From Desmodus rotundus (taxonomy: Eukaryota; Chordata; Mammalia; Chiroptera; Phyllostomidae): 64,000 bases of DNA. Made by a program: the position numbers and the translations under genes. Positions 22,871-35,531 of the stretch are shown here, piece after piece. Location: NCBI RefSeq assembly GCF_022682495.2, contig NC_071390.1:101812294-101876293 (forward strand). Reading direction: 5' to 3'. The notes beneath the pieces were generated by a model. It searched no databases. It worked only from the letters and a program-made list of their open reading frames with translations, and was not told where the DNA came from. Position 1 is the stretch's first letter. Every line of letters starts with the position of its first letter.

Positions 22871-23620
22871 GCCCAGCACAGAATCAAATGCAGGTTCCAT
22901 CTGGGTATGGATTGTTTCCCCAAAACTATAGCACTCCCTCAGGACGTTACTCTCAAGGACCTGAGAAAATGACCTCATTGCCATTGGATGGCCAGTGTGG
23001 CGACTACTACTCTGGTCTCTACACAGTACCAGCGCAAAATGTGGTGACTTCTAAAACAGCGAACCAACAACCAGGAGCACAGCAGATATATGGCAGGGGT
23101 CCTCCTGCCCCTCACATTGTGGGGTCCACTCCAGAATATTTCCAAGGTGCCACATCATCAGCATCTCATTTGCATACGAGTGCCTCCCAGCCATACTCCT
23201 CTTTTGTGAATCACTACAATAGTCCAGCCATGTACTCTGCCAACTCTCCTGCTGTTTCTCAGGGATTTCCCTCTACTTGTGGTCACTATGCTGTGTCAAC
23301 TGTTTCTACTGCTGCATATCCTAGTGTTTCATATCCCTCTCTGCCTGCTGATGATCCATATGGGCGACAAATGTTTACCTCACAGAATGCTTCAACTATC
23401 AGACCGGTTAGAGATAATTCATTTTCTGGTCCAAATACCACTCTCAGCCGTCCATCACCACTTCCGCCTCCACCATCACAACAGTACCACCAGCAGCAGA
23501 GTCTTTCAGGATACAGTCCTGTCTCATGGTCAGCTTCAGGCCTTCCATCAGCTCAAGACAATCTCATCCGAAACCACACCGGCTCCCTGGCTACAGCCAA
23601 CAATAACCCAGTAGACACCG
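22871..23620 (+). CDS. SEC24B: SEC24B exon 2
   Basis: 750 nt, phase 1 to phase 1, encoding residues 43-292. It opens with the split Gly codon then PAQNQMQVPSGYGL and closes with SLATANNNPVDT. The match to mammalian SEC24B is clear throughout: the QCGDYYSGLYTVPAQNV, QPYSSFVNHYNSPAMYS and CGHYAVSTVS blocks. The content is Ser/Pro/Gln/Tyr with a short proline run (PLPPPPSQQ) and no folded domain, so it is probably a disordered linker for regulation or weak binding. The acceptor is TTCTTTTCAG at 22861-22870 and the donor is G|GTAGGT at 23620/23621. The open frame runs past the donor to a stop near 23692; that tail is intron. Confidence 0.96.
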
Positions 23621-25997
23621 GTAGGTTAAATGAAAAGTTCGCCAAAGCATGGCTGAAAATCAGTGCATTTCTGTTCAGGTTTTTATTTGTATAAAAGTTA
23701 AAGATGATATTGCCTAATAGAAAAATTGGAAATTAGCTCACCTCTGTAATTAATTTGCTTTATTTCTTGTGGTATTTTACAGCATCTCCCTGGGCCCTTC
23801 CCCTTTACCTAGTCACACTTAGCCACCCAACCATCTGTATCATGCAGCCTGACTCCTTGCTGTGATTGGGATTTCATCAATATTTATTGATTTTTTTATG
23901 CCTCTGCAGTAGTTATCTTTAATATGAGGTATAGGGCAAATGGACTGGTCCATTTGGGGATATGCTTTGTTAGCCACTACTTTTTTTTTTTTTTTTTAAA
24001 CACTAGTTCAACTTTGGGACAGTTACTGTCCCAGGCAGAGCTTAATTCACTGTAGGAAAGTTAATGGGGGACAGATGCATAAAGAATACCCTTGTAGTTA
24101 GTCTTTCTGACCTTCCTAGACCAAGATCTGGTTAAATTAATAGTTTAAAAATTATGAATGTAAATATGTAGTCTTTTTAGTGTGGGGTTTCCATAGGATA
24201 TACTCATTTTAATTCAACTTGTGAACTTTAACCTAACAACGTGCTCTTGAACTGAATGAAAATGTACAGAAAGAATGGGACTTGGTAAAGTTGCAGTAGA
24301 CTTCTGAATGATGTCTTCTGATTGTACTTCAAAGTCTGAATGAATGATAGCTATACGTCAGGGCTGTTGTAGAAGAGTATTCTTTCCTGGGCAATTGTTT
24401 ATTTAAAGTCAGTGCTTTAGAATATTAGATCTGAACTATATGTTTGAGATCATCTGGTCTTTCATTGCTTTATCATTTAGAAACACTTTCCAGCATCAAG
24501 CAACTAGAAGTGATTTAAACGAAGAAGGAGCTGGTGTTTTTCTCACATCACAAGCAGTCTGGGGGAATCCAGTAGATCCAAATCTCCTCAGTGTCTCTCT
24601 TCTTCTGTCTTGCCACTCTGCCATTCTTGGCGAGTTTGTTTATAGAAGAACAAGATAGCTTCTGTACCTGTGGGCATCAAGTCAGAGTTAAAAGCATTGA
24701 CTGACTCTTGCATAAGTCAACTTGAAGCATTGTCCCAGTTCCCGGACCTGGGAATCATACCAGAATCACTTGCACAGATTGTGATCATCAACCCCAGCCT
24801 ATTGAGCTAGACCAGAATCTCCAGAGTAGTTTCGGAAATCTGTATCTCTGACTTGATCTCAAGGGCTGTGTAGTAACAGATCCAAATTCTGCCCTAGTCC
24901 TTTCCTTTTGTTTTACAAATGAGGAAAGCTATCCAAGTTGGGTTGCTTGGGTTCAGTAATGTTAGAAACAGCTTGTCCTGGAGCTCGGTTTCTTCTGACT
25001 CTTAGTCAGCCCTTCTCAGGACCAGGGCTTTCCGTCCCCTAGAAATTCTCTTTTCTTTCTCTCTTTTTTTAGCAGTCCTTTTACAGATCAGCTTATCCAG
25101 AGGCCCTTCTGACTTAAGGATTTTGTGAGTTTTGTGATAAATGAAGAAGTACAGGCAATTTTGTCTTATTTCTGAGGTGGGAATGGGACCCTGGATGGAA
25201 CCAATTTATACTGACATGTAGGGTCAGGGAAATATGGGGCCACTTGGCTAATGTACAGAAAACCTAATTAGAAAGAGCTTATTCTTGAAAAAATATTGAA
25301 GAGTAGGAATAATTACAAAATTACCTTCTGCTTGAATAACTGTAGTAATTGGTTCTTTAGGCAGAGAGATGAGATATATTTTTACTCTTAATCCCAGTAC
25401 TGTACTGTGAAAATCATAATAAATACAATTTTAGAAGTTAATTTATGTTAAGTGTTTTTATTTTTTACCTTCAGATTGTTAAGTTACTTTTATAGAAAGA
25501 GGTTGAGAAATACATCTGAGGTTAGTGTGACACTTGCACCGTACCATTTCGAAAGAAATAAAGAAATTACTTAAAATCTTTACAATTAAATACTACAGAA
25601 GTTCCCAAATTTTGTCAGCTGGTGTATCTCAATATTTTTTTAATAGTACCCCAAGCAACGTAGTAGTAATAGTTCATTAAGTATTTGACAGATGGCATTG
25701 TGTTTCTATTGAATATTTAAAACTTCCCTTCAAACTCTGTGAATTTGTTGCAGGTGCAACTTGAGTGCCTGGGTACAAAGTTTGGGAACCATGGGAGTAT
25801 TGATTTTAATTTTCTAGAAAAATAGGCAACTCAGTTGCTTTGGAACTCTTAAATTACATTGTCATTAAAATTAGAATTTTAGGTATTAAACATAGTTTTG
25901 TGTGAATTTTAACTTTTGAGTAATTGACAAAATGATTGCACATTTTAATTACTTGATTATACTCATTTTATTGTCAAGTACAGTAACAGTTCTTAAG

Positions 25998-26176
25998 CCT
26001 TGGCCAGGTAGTTCAGTTAGAGTATTGTCCTGGTACACTAAGGTTACAGGTTCAATCCCCTGGTCAGGGCACAGACAAGAATCAACCAATGAATGCATAA
26101 GGAAGTGGAACAACAAATCGATGTTTCTCTCCCTTCTCTCTCTGTAAATCAATAAATAAAAATTAAAAAAAAAAGC
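25998..26176 (+). mobile_element. Short Ves-related SINE with target duplication
   Basis: A sense copy: 'CCTTGGCCAGGTAGTTCAG', 'AGGTTACAGGTTCAATCCCC', ending in A-rich sequence after 'TCTCTCTGTAAATCAATAAA'. TTCTTAAG flanks it at 25990-25997 and 26177-26184. Confidence 0.92.
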
Positions 26177-26358
26177 TTCTTAAGCAATTTGTAAAGGTTT
26201 GAGATCCAAAAGCATACACCTGAGTTAAGTGATTATCAAAAACAAGCCGTTATTGTTTAGTCCATTGGTGAATTCATGTGCAGAAACATGGAATAAAAAG
26301 ATCTTTAAATGTTATCTCATTTAATAAGACCTTCAAATGTTATTTTCCTCTGTATTTT

Positions 26359-26573
26359 ATTTTTTTAAAGATTATTTATTTATTTATTTTTAGAGAGGGG
26401 AAAGGAGGGAGGAAGAGAGGGAGAGAAACATCAATGTGTGGTTGCCTCTCACACGCCCTCCACTGGGGACCTGGCCCACAACCCAGGCATGTGTCCTAGA
26501 TTGGGAATTGAACTGGCAACCCCTTGCTTCACAGGTTGGCACTCAATCCCACTGAGCTACACCAGCCAGGCCA
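26359..26573 (-). mobile_element. Ves-type SINE
   Basis: A reverse full copy from 'AAAGATTATTTATTTATTTA' to 'GAGCTACACCAGCCAGGCC'. Confidence 0.93.
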
Positions 26574-26936
26574 GCGAGGACTGCCTCTATTTTACAAAAG
26601 CATATTAGCACTAGAGCTTCAGGTTGTTTTGTTAAAATCTATCCCAAGAATATATGTTTTGGTTGCTATGTCTGATACTTAACTTAGGGTAAAATTCTGG
26701 CTAGTGTTTAAAAGGTGTCATTTCATTTGGCCATTTAAAAATTTTTAAACTGTTGTTATAGTTCTCTCAAGGTTCAGAAGCTCTTTTTAAATTTTAGATG
26801 AAGTTAGTTGAGTGTGTGACTTTGGGATATAAATGTGCCCATATTTGACAGCAAGATGAGTGTTGAAACTCTGTAGATTAATTTAAAGCCATTTTCTTAA
26901 TTTTTTTACTGCCCTTTGTTTTGAAAAGTATATACT

Positions 26937-27151
26937 TTTTTTTAAAAAAGACTTTTTATTTATTTATTTTTAGAGAGGAGAAGGGAGGCAGAAAGAGAGG
27001 GAGAGAAATATCAATGTATGGTTGCTTCTTATGTGCCCTCTACAGGGGACCTGGCCTACAACCCAGGCATGTGCCCTAGATTGGGAATTGAACCAGTGAC
27101 CCTTCGATTTGCAGGCTGGCGCTCATTCAACTGAGCCACACCAGCCAGGGC
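26937..27151 (-). mobile_element. Ves-type SINE
   Basis: A reverse full copy ending 'GAGCCACACCAGCCAGGGC'. Its right flank was later used as the L1 target site at 27163. Confidence 0.93.
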
Positions 27152-27173
27152 AAAAAAACAAAAAAAGCACATA

Positions 27174-28910
27174 CTTTTTTTTTTGCTTTTTTTCAATTTT
27201 TTTTTTCTTTTCAATTTTAGTTGGCATTCAATATTATCTTATATTAGTTTTAGTTGTACAACTTAGTGGTTAGACATTTATAAATTTTACTAAATGATTC
27301 CCCCGGTAAGTCTAGTACCTACCTGGCACCATACATTGTTATTACAATATTATTGTCTATAGTCCCTGTGCTGTACTTTACATACTCGTGACTGTTTTGT
27401 AACTTATCAATTTGTATTTATTAATCCCTTTACCTTTTTCACCTAGTCCTGAAACCCGCCTCACATCTGACAGCCATCAGTTTGTCCTCTGTATCTGAGT
27501 CTGTTTCTGTTTTTTGTTTATTTTGTTCTTTAGATTCCATATGGTATTTGTCTTTTTCTGTCTGACTTATTTCACTTAGTGTAATACCTTTTAAGTCTAT
27601 CCATATTGTTGCAAATGATAAGATTTCATTTGTGTTTATTATGTACCATATTATCTAATCATCTACTGATGGGCACTTAGGTTGGCTATTGTAAATAGTG
27701 CTGCAGTGAACATTGGGGTGCATGTATCTTTTCAAATTACTCCTTTGGATTTCTTCAGATAAATGCCCAGAAGTGGAATTGGTGGGTCATAAGGTGGTTC
27801 TGCTTTTAATTTTTTGAGGAATCTCTATACTGTTTTCCACAATGGCTGCACCAATTTGCCATCCCACCAACAATGACAAGCGTTCCCTTTGTTCCACATC
27901 CTTGCCATACTGCTTTTTGATTTATTGACGATAGCCATTCTGAAAGGTGTGAGGTGATACTGATGGTGGTTTTTAATTTGCATTGCTGATGGTTAGCCAT
28001 ATTGAGCATCTTTCCATATGTCTATTGGCCATCTGTATGTCCTCTTTGGAGAAATGTCTTTTCAGGTCTTCTGCCCATTTTTAAATTGGATTGTTTATTT
28101 TTTGGTGGTAAGTTTTATGAGTTCCTTTTAAAATTTTGGACATTAACCCTTTATTGGTTGTATCACTGGTGAGTATCTTCTCTCACTTGGTAGGCATTTA
28201 TTTTCTTGATGGTTTCCTTTGCTGTGCAAATACTCTTTAGTTTGATGTAGTTCCATTTGTTTATATTTCTTTTGTTTCCCCTGCCCAAGGAGATATATCA
28301 GAAAAAAAATGTTACTAGGAGTAATGTGACAGAGTTTACTGGCTATGTTTTCTTCTAGGAGTTTTATGGTTTGAGGCCTTACATTTGAGTCTTTAATCGG
28401 TTTTTTACTTTATTCTTGTATCAGGTATAAGAAAGTGATCTAGGTTCTTTTTCTTTCCTTTCTCTCTCTTTTTCTCTTTCTTTTTTTTTTCTTTCTTCAT
28501 ATATCTGTCCAGTTTTCCCAATGCCATTTATTGAATAGACTATCCCATTGTATATTCTGACCCCCTTTGTCATAGACTAATTGACCTTATAGCCTTGGAC
28601 TTATTTCTAGGCTCTCTATTCTGTTGCATTGCCATTTTGATTACTATAGCCTTATATAGTATAGTTTGATATCAGGTAGCGTGATACCTCCAACTTTGTT
28701 CTTTCTCAAGATTGCTGTGGTTATTAGGGAGTCTTTTGTGATTGCATATAAAGTTTAGAATTATTTGTTTTATTTCTGTGAAAAATGCCATTTGTTATAT
28801 ATTAAAGAGATAGGGATATGATAGGGATATATATTAAATCTATAAATTGCTTTGGGTAGAATGTACATTTTAATGATGTTAATTCTTCCTGTCCATGAGT
28901 GTATTACACG
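27174..28910 (-). mobile_element. 5'-truncated L1 with target duplication
   Basis: An antisense L1: a T-rich tail at the left (27174-27220), the 3' UTR to about 27560, then the C-terminal part of the reverse-transcriptase ORF2. Recognised blocks are 'CTACTGATGGGCACTTAGGT', 'ATTGTAAATAGTGCTGCAGT', 'ATGTCTTTTCAGGTCTTCTG' and 'TTTGCTGTGCAAATACTCTT'. AAAAGCACATA occurs at 27163-27173 and 28911-28921, an 11-bp duplication that fixes both ends. The 1.74-kb copy lacks ORF1 and most of ORF2 and has many stops, so it is inactive. Confidence 0.93.
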
Positions 28911-29067
28911 AAAAGCACATAATTTTAAAAATTAGGAAGATAAATCTTGTTGCCAACAGCTAGAATTTTTCAAGAAAGTAATATCTTTACTAAAATTATT
29001 TTTTACTAATTATTGCTTAATAACGATCACATTGATAGCATATCACAAAATAGTACTGTGATTAATG

Positions 29068-29242
29068 TATAATTTTTTTTAATGTATGTATTTATTTTTT
29101 GAGAGAGAGGGGAAAGGAGGGAGAAAGAGACAGAGAGAAACATCAATCAGTTGCCTCTCATACACTCCCCAACCAGACTGCAGTAGGGAACCTTTCGCTG
29201 TGTAGGACAAGGCCCAACTGACTGAGTCACACCAGTCAGGGC
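29068..29242 (-). mobile_element. Ves-type SINE, internally shortened
   Basis: A reverse copy from a T-rich tail to 'GAGTCACACCAGTCAGGGC'. Much of the central 'CTGGGGACCTGGCC' region is missing. Confidence 0.88.
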
Positions 29243-30784
29243 TAACAATTTCATAAAACAATAAGCAGTTAAAAAGCCACTCATATAAAAAAAATAATAA
29301 TGACATTTATATAATCATTGTATAAAATCTATAGCATACCTGAAACTAGCTTATAATCACTGATAAGTTAATATTTATATCTGTATTCTCAGGGTGCTGA
29401 TGTGCCTGAGGAAAAGCAAAATAAATACCCTGTGGGGTATAATTTCTGTACAAAGAAATCCAAGTTAGAAATAAATTAGAAAACTACTTTGGAGGTTTAA
29501 TAGTACAGTAAAGAGAATATTTTCTGCTTTGAACACTTGTGAGGTTGCAGAGTTGTGACGTGGGGGTAACAATTTTGCTCCTTTACACTCTTCTTCAGTT
29601 TTTCCAAAGCTGCCCTTAAACCTTACCATCTTTTCTTACCTTTATATCTACCGCTTGTAAATATTTTCTACTTTCACTCCTTCTCTAAGCTCGGAAGATG
29701 AAATGATTATCTTCGGGAACACTTCCTTCAGACCTTGGGTTTTTGGTTATCTCTTTTCCTCTGTGTCAGTTTCCTAGGTTCTAGTGGTCTGTGCCATTAC
29801 AAAGGTGAGAGGACTTGATGAGGAAAGCATAAGCTTGGTTTTGTACGGTCCAGGACCCATCACCAGTTTTAAGCAAGGTGGTGACACTATCAGACTTATG
29901 TTTCAGAAGCTTCTGTGCGTAGTGTGGTAGGTAGACTGGAAGAGGAAGAACTTGAAGACAGACAAGTGAGGAAAGAATTACTGAAATTGTCTAGATGAAG
30001 GATAATTTGTGCCGGGACTTGTTTAGACATAAGACAGATGACAGAGGATGATTTTAAGGACTTATTGATGTAGTTTATGAAGAAAATGGAAGAATAAAAG
30101 ATGCCTTTTAAATTTTCTGGGTTGAACAACTTGAATGGGCAGTGGTGTGTTAGCTGGGAATTATTTAATCTCCCTAGTATTGAAAGAATTGTATCCACAA
30201 TTACTAAAGTGATACAAGAGCTAACTAGGGAACTACCTTAATAGCCCCCCTCCAAAAAACGTGTATTATTCTTGAATCATGAGTTGTCTCTGAGCATCCC
30301 ATACACTAACCAGTAGTATTGCATTTCATTTTTCATAGTGCCAGTTGTGTGTTATTTTTCTGTCAAATTCTGTCGTGCAAGGGACACTTTCTGTCTTGAC
30401 TGGCATGCCTATATGGTCCTTAATGTCCGTAGAATTTTTCTCCATTCATTTGGCAAATATTTGAAACCCAACTATCTGACAGGCATTGTTTTAATGCTGG
30501 CTGGGAGATAAAACAGTGAATAAAAACACTTGATTCTTACCCTCATGATTTTTGCACATCTACGTGAGGAAGCAAACAGTATCCAAATAAACAGAAATGA
30601 ATGTAAAATTGCTGTTATTTAAATATCGTGAAGCAGAGATATATGGTGCTTAGCAAGCATACTTTATGTTACTCTGGCCTGTTAGTCATGAAGCGTAGGG
30701 AAGTTTTCCCTCATATTTGACATTTGAGCTACAGTCTAAGGGATGAATTCTCTGCATGTAAAATAAATATTTGAAATACAAAAA

Positions 30785-31300
30785 GGCAACACTTTAAAAT
30801 ATAGGAAGCTGCCTCCTGAACTTACAAACAAACACAATGCTAGCTATAAAGAATAAGCATGATAAGCTTGAGTAATTCCTAAGTAAGAACTTTTCATCAT
30901 AGAAAGACAATATAAAGCAAACAAAAAGGCAAACCATTAGCTGGAAGGGAAAAAAATACAGTATTTGTCGAGAATACACAAATAACATATACAAATTAAT
31001 AAGGAAAAGACCAACAAGCCAAGAATAAAAATACATGAACAACTATTTCACAGAAAATTAAATATATTCAACCTCATTAATAGAGAAAAGCAAATTAAAA
31101 CCAGAAAGGGATATCTTTATCTAACATCAGAATGGTAAAAATTTAAAAGTCTAACCATACCAAAGGATGACAAAGATGTGTTGAACAGGAACTCTTAGAC
31201 ACTGTTTGTGGAAGGGCTTATTGGTTCAGTATTTTAGAAGAATTTGGCATTCATCTAAGTGAAGTAACCACACCCTAAAATGCAGCCATGCCATTTCTGT
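30785..31300 (+). mobile_element. Old L1 fragment
   Basis: A sense, A-rich L1-type 3' region: 'AACCTCATTAATAGAGAAAA', 'GCAAATTAAAACCAGAAAGG', 'GAACTCTTAGACACTGTTTG' and 'ACCCTAAAATGCAGCCATG'. It continues after an interruption at 31660. Confidence 0.65.
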
Positions 31301-31445
31301 ACGCTCTAACTTTGTGCGTGAGTCACCTGGGATCTTGTTAAAATGCAGGTTCTGATTCACCGGGTCCAGTACGGCCTAGCCTCAGATACTACATTTTTAT
31401 CAAGTTTCTGCATAGGTGTTGCTGGCTGGTAGACTGCACTTGACT
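31300..31445 (-). mobile_element. hAT (MER-type) fragment in the L1
   Basis: 'GTCACCTGGGATCTTGTTAA', 'AATGCAGGTTCTGATTCACC' and 'GGGTCCAGTACGGCCTAGCC' are the common block order of the CAGTGGTTCTCAA hAT elements. The ends are too decayed for exact limits. Confidence 0.5.
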
Positions 31446-31659
31446 AGAAAGGCCCAGGAGCACCCTCTCCTGTTTTTGATATGTAGCACTTACAGCAAAT
31501 GATGACATTTCTGTGGGACGCGGAGCTAAAGGGACTAGTCTGCTCTCTAGGCCAATTCATTTCCCACAGGCTGCTGCAGGGCTAAGAGGATTGCTCAACC
31601 CTTCGCTCATACCTACACCTATTCGAGCTGTGTGTGGCACACACATTGAGAAGCTCTTC

Positions 31660-31940
31660 CCGAGAGAAACCTGCACATTTGCACCAGGGCAATTGTGCAG
31701 TATTCATAGCAGTACTGTTGGGGAACACAAAAAATTGGAAATCCACAAGTCCGTTTATAGTAGAATGGATGAATAAAGTTTGTCCTTCCAGTGGACTCCT
31801 GAAGAGCAGTGAAAATGATGAAAGAAAACTCTGGAAATGTGACATAAGAAGCCATGGAAGAATACATACAGTGTATTTTTATAAAATTTTAAAAAATAAT
31901 GTTTAGGGATACCTATATATGTGGTAAACTTTAAAAACAA
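31660..31940 (+). mobile_element. Old L1 fragment, continuation
   Basis: Typical L1 3' phrases: 'GCAGTATTCATAGCAGTACT', 'GAATGGATGAATAAAGTTTG' and 'GTGGACTCCTGAAGAGCAGT'. It is probably the downstream part of the piece at 30785-31300. Confidence 0.6.
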
Positions 31941-33324
31941 AAGCAAGGGAATACTAAACAATTTAGGAGAGAGGTAGGGGAACATCAAGAGCTTCAACAG
32001 TATTGGAAATATTGGATGCTGAGTTCATGAGTATTTCATTTATTATGCTTTTATAGGTGTATATATACATATGTTCATACACGTATGTATCACATATCCT
32101 TTTATTTGTATTATTTTATTCAAGAAAACAGTTTGTAATAGCAAGGGGAGAGTTTTTAAATTATATTCCCCTTTAATAGGAAGGAGCATGGGCAAGTTCA
32201 AGGGCTTGAAAAAAGACTGGTGAACCTAGAGGAGAACCGTGTTGAGAAGTTTTATCTTTATCCTCAAGCACTGGCAGAATAGTGCAGGATTACAAGCTAG
32301 ATAATGCTGTATATCAGATTGGGGACTGGCTGTGACGGGCCACAACAGAGAAAGGGCCTGTTCAGAACTAATCTTACCTTTGACTTTGTGCTTGAAATTG
32401 TTTTGGAAAAATCACTTGTGGGAATAATTTGAGGCCTAGGATGATGGAATTGTTCTCCAGAAAGGTTTTGTGTTTCCTCTGCCAGTTGCCTTCAGGTACT
32501 TTTAGATGTGATCACATTAATCCAAGTTCAAAACTCTAGATTTACTGGACTGTGTGCGTATGTGTTCTGAACCAAAGCTGCTGGCATTTGTAAGGATTAG
32601 TTTCCTAGTTTATACTTCTCCTGACATTAATAACCCTTCCCAGTACTATCTTAAAAGTGGACAAATAGGGTATCTTGCCAGGTACCCTGTCTTTGGTGTG
32701 TCTAGCAGTGTGTCTTCTGTTGGCCAGGCCCTGCAAGGCTACGGCAAACAGTGGGTCAGGTTTGCAGCCGACGTCCACAGGGTGAAAGCCGCTTTGAGTG
32801 TTGGGCTTTTCTCTCTGAGTTTTCAATTTCTTACAGATTTTGGCCCTAGTATTTGTTATTATCATGTTTGGGTTTTGATGATTTTAAGAAGATATTTTTA
32901 AACTTAGTTTTTAAAGTTCTCTTTAGTAGAGCTAGTAGAACTAGTAGATCTAGCCATTATTACCAGAGGCAGAAATATTCTCTATGTTTTCACATCGTAC
33001 CTTTTAATTTGTGTTGTAAGCAAAGGTACAATTAGTATATATTTATTTTCCACCCTCTCACTTTTCTTCCACCCAATTTTAAATGATTATATCTTTCTTA
33101 GTTTTCACTTTGTACTGTTAAATATACTTATCACTCTGTTACTTGAGCAGTTTTAATGATTCTATCATTTAGCTAATGCTGATTTAAAACAAAAGTAACG
33201 TGTTATTTTTCATGGTGCTGTGGATTTGTTGGGCAGTCCCTCTGTCCTTTTTTCCCAGACACTCAGTGTGACCTCATTTAGCTGGGAAGATGGCTGAGTA
33301 GGAAGATCGCAGGGCTTCCCCCAC

Positions 33325-33825
33325 ATGTCTAGCGGTTGATGCAGACCGTTCACTGGGTACCTCAGTTGACTCTCCACTTGACTAAACGTCCTTCCGTGAT
33401 GGTGTCAGGGCCACATTAGACGAGTGGAAAGACGTAAGACTGCAAGACTAATGAGACTTAAGGGCCAGAACTTGCACACCATTACTTCTGCCGCATCCTG
33501 TTTACTAAAGCCGGCCAAGGTCAGCCCTGATTTAGGGGGTGGGGAAATAAACTCCTCTTCTTATTTTTTAATCCTCACTACAGGACATTTTTTTTTTCAT
33601 TGCTTTTAAATAGAGAGAAACATCTGTATGAGAGAGAAACATTGATTGGCGGCCTTCTTGTACGCACCCCAACTAGGGATTGAACCCTCAATCTGGGTAT
33701 GTGCCTTGACAGGGAATCAAACCTATGACCTTCCCATCTAAGGGACCAACTAAGCCACACCAGCCAGGATAGACTCCACTTCTTAGTGAGAAGAACAGCA
33801 AAATAATGTGACTGTGTTTTTAGTC
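33325..33825 (-). mobile_element. MLT1-type LTR split by a Ves SINE
   Basis: MaLR-like sequence resembling antisense MLT1J/K: 'AGACGAGTGGAAAGACGTAA', 'TTGCACACCATTACTTCTGC', 'GGTCAGCCCTGATTTAGGG' and 'GTGGGGAAATAAACTCCTC'. It resumes at 33769 with 'ATAGACTCCACTTCTTAGTG'. The SINE at 33564-33768 interrupts it. Confidence 0.6.
33564..33768 (-). mobile_element. Ves-type SINE with 17-bp target duplication
   Basis: A reverse copy flanked by ATAAACTCCTCTTCTTA (33547-33563) and ATAGACTCCACTTCTTA (33769-33785), differing at two places. About 20 bases of non-SINE sequence (33570-33587) sit between two T runs in the tail. Confidence 0.88.
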
Positions 33826-34052
33826 TCCCTCAGTGTTTGTTCCTCCTAAAAATGATGAAGCAATCAGCATATTTAGGCTACCTTCAACCTTCTTTCCCCA
33901 TTCTCCATATTTATACCATTTGTACACTATTGGGACACGTTTTATTCTACCACCATAGTCCTACATTTGTTTCAGGCTTAGGCCTAAGTTATACACATAA
34001 ATATGTATCGTACATATATACATGTGTTTGTGTATGAATGTATGTGCACATA

Positions 34053-34170
34053 CAAGCTTGGGCAAAAGTAGGTTTACAGTTGTGAGTGTGTGAAACAGTT
34101 TATTCTTATTATTTATTAATTATATTATTTTACATATGAACAACTGTAAACCTACTTTTACCTCACCCTG
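34053..34170. mobile_element. Palindromic mariner-type miniature element (118 bp)
   Basis: TA flanks both ends (34051-34052 and 34171-34172). The two ends are inverted repeats built on 'GGCAAAAGTAGGTTTACAGT' and its complement. The AT-rich centre is a near-palindrome, so the whole element can fold into one hairpin. It shares its family with the split copy at 45943-48503. Confidence 0.88.
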
Positions 34171-34220
34171 TATATGTAAATGTTCAGTATATATTAATGT
34201 TTGCTAGTCTTTTGCCTTAG

Positions 34221-34790
34221 GTTTTTTACTCAGATTTATTGAGCTACAATTAACATACAAGTTCGAGACATACAGCATGGTAATTTGATACACATATATA
34301 TTATAAAATGGTGTCACAGTAGAATTAATTGATACATCCATTACCTCATGTAATTACGCTTTGTGTATGTATAGTGAGAATATTTAAGATCTATTCTTTT
34401 AGCAGCTTTCGACTATATAACACAGTATTGTTAACTATAGTCAACCATGCTCTACATTAGATCCTGAGAACTTACTCGTCCTGTAACTGAAAGTTTGTAT
34501 CCTTTGACTGACATCTACCCATTTCCCCCACTCCCCAGTTCCTGGCAACCACCATTCGACTCTCTTTCTCTAAGTCCAGCTTTTTAAAATTCTACATATA
34601 AGTTAGATCATACACTGTTGTCTTTTTGTCTGACTTATCTCACTTAGCATAATACCCTCAAGATCCATCCATGTTGTTGTCAAGTGGCAGGATTTCCTTC
34701 TTTTGTCATGACTGAGTAATATTCTCTGTGTGTGTGCGTGCACCACATTTTCTCTTTATCCATTTATCTATTATATGTTCACACATATAC
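34221..34790 (-). mobile_element. L1 3' UTR fragment
   Basis: Antisense L1M-type 3' end: 'TTTATTGAGCTACAATTAAC', 'GTATTGTTAACTATAGTCAA', 'AGTTCCTGGCAACCACCATT' and 'TCACTTAGCATAATACCCTC'. It runs into TG-rich repeats at 34725-34825. Confidence 0.82.
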
Positions 34791-34792
34791 AC

Positions 34793-34825
34793 ACTGTGTG
34801 TGCGTGTGTGTGCGTGCGTGTGTCT
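34793..34825 (+). repeat. (TG)n microsatellite
   Basis: Alternating TG with scattered C. A shorter run occurs at 34726-34740. Confidence 0.8.
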
Positions 34826-35531
34826 AGCTCATGTTTTCTTTAATCATCCCTCCGTAGACACTTACGTTGTTATCTCTTGGTTAACTGAAGATTGTCCTCT
34901 GGGTCAGGCAGTTTGAGCTATCATAAAGGCCCAATGTGAACCACATGTACTTTTTTTTAGAAATCCAACCTAGTTTTACCATCAGACCCTAACTTAGTTA
35001 TACGTGAAATAAGGCATCTGATTAGAAATAGCAAATAAGAAATGTTTACACTGCACCGATGCAGTTTACACTACAACGTGAGGTCTGAGCTGGATACTAG
35101 GAACGATTGTAGAGTTCATGAACCACATTACTGCAGAAGCAAATACTTCTGTTCATCTTCTCATCTGAGGTACCATTGCACAGTACAGTAATTAATAATA
35201 GTGATCAGTAGTTAGTTAAGAAACACTGTTCTGGATTTACTTTGTTGAAGAAGGTAAGGAAGCTTGTGAAATGTTTTAGGAAGTTTTCCATAAAGATTAT
35301 TAAAATATTTGATGAGTCTTCAGTTTTCTTGAAAATTTCTTTGGACCACCTTATTTTCTATATATAGATATACGAGATAAATGTGATGCTACCGAAGTTT
35401 TAAGAACTCCAAATTATCTGTGTTCTTTTAGTATTTTACTATATTTTTATAAATTTTATATATTTATGTTAAACTTATATTTAATATAAGTTTATTGCTG
35501 TGGATGAAATAGACTGTTTTCCACCCTCTAC

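Noticed and set aside
23621..23694. Extension of the exon 2 reading frame past 23620
   Set aside because: Phase and homology require splicing at the GTAGGT donor: the following VADSL block is found in exon 3. The extension has no SEC24B match.
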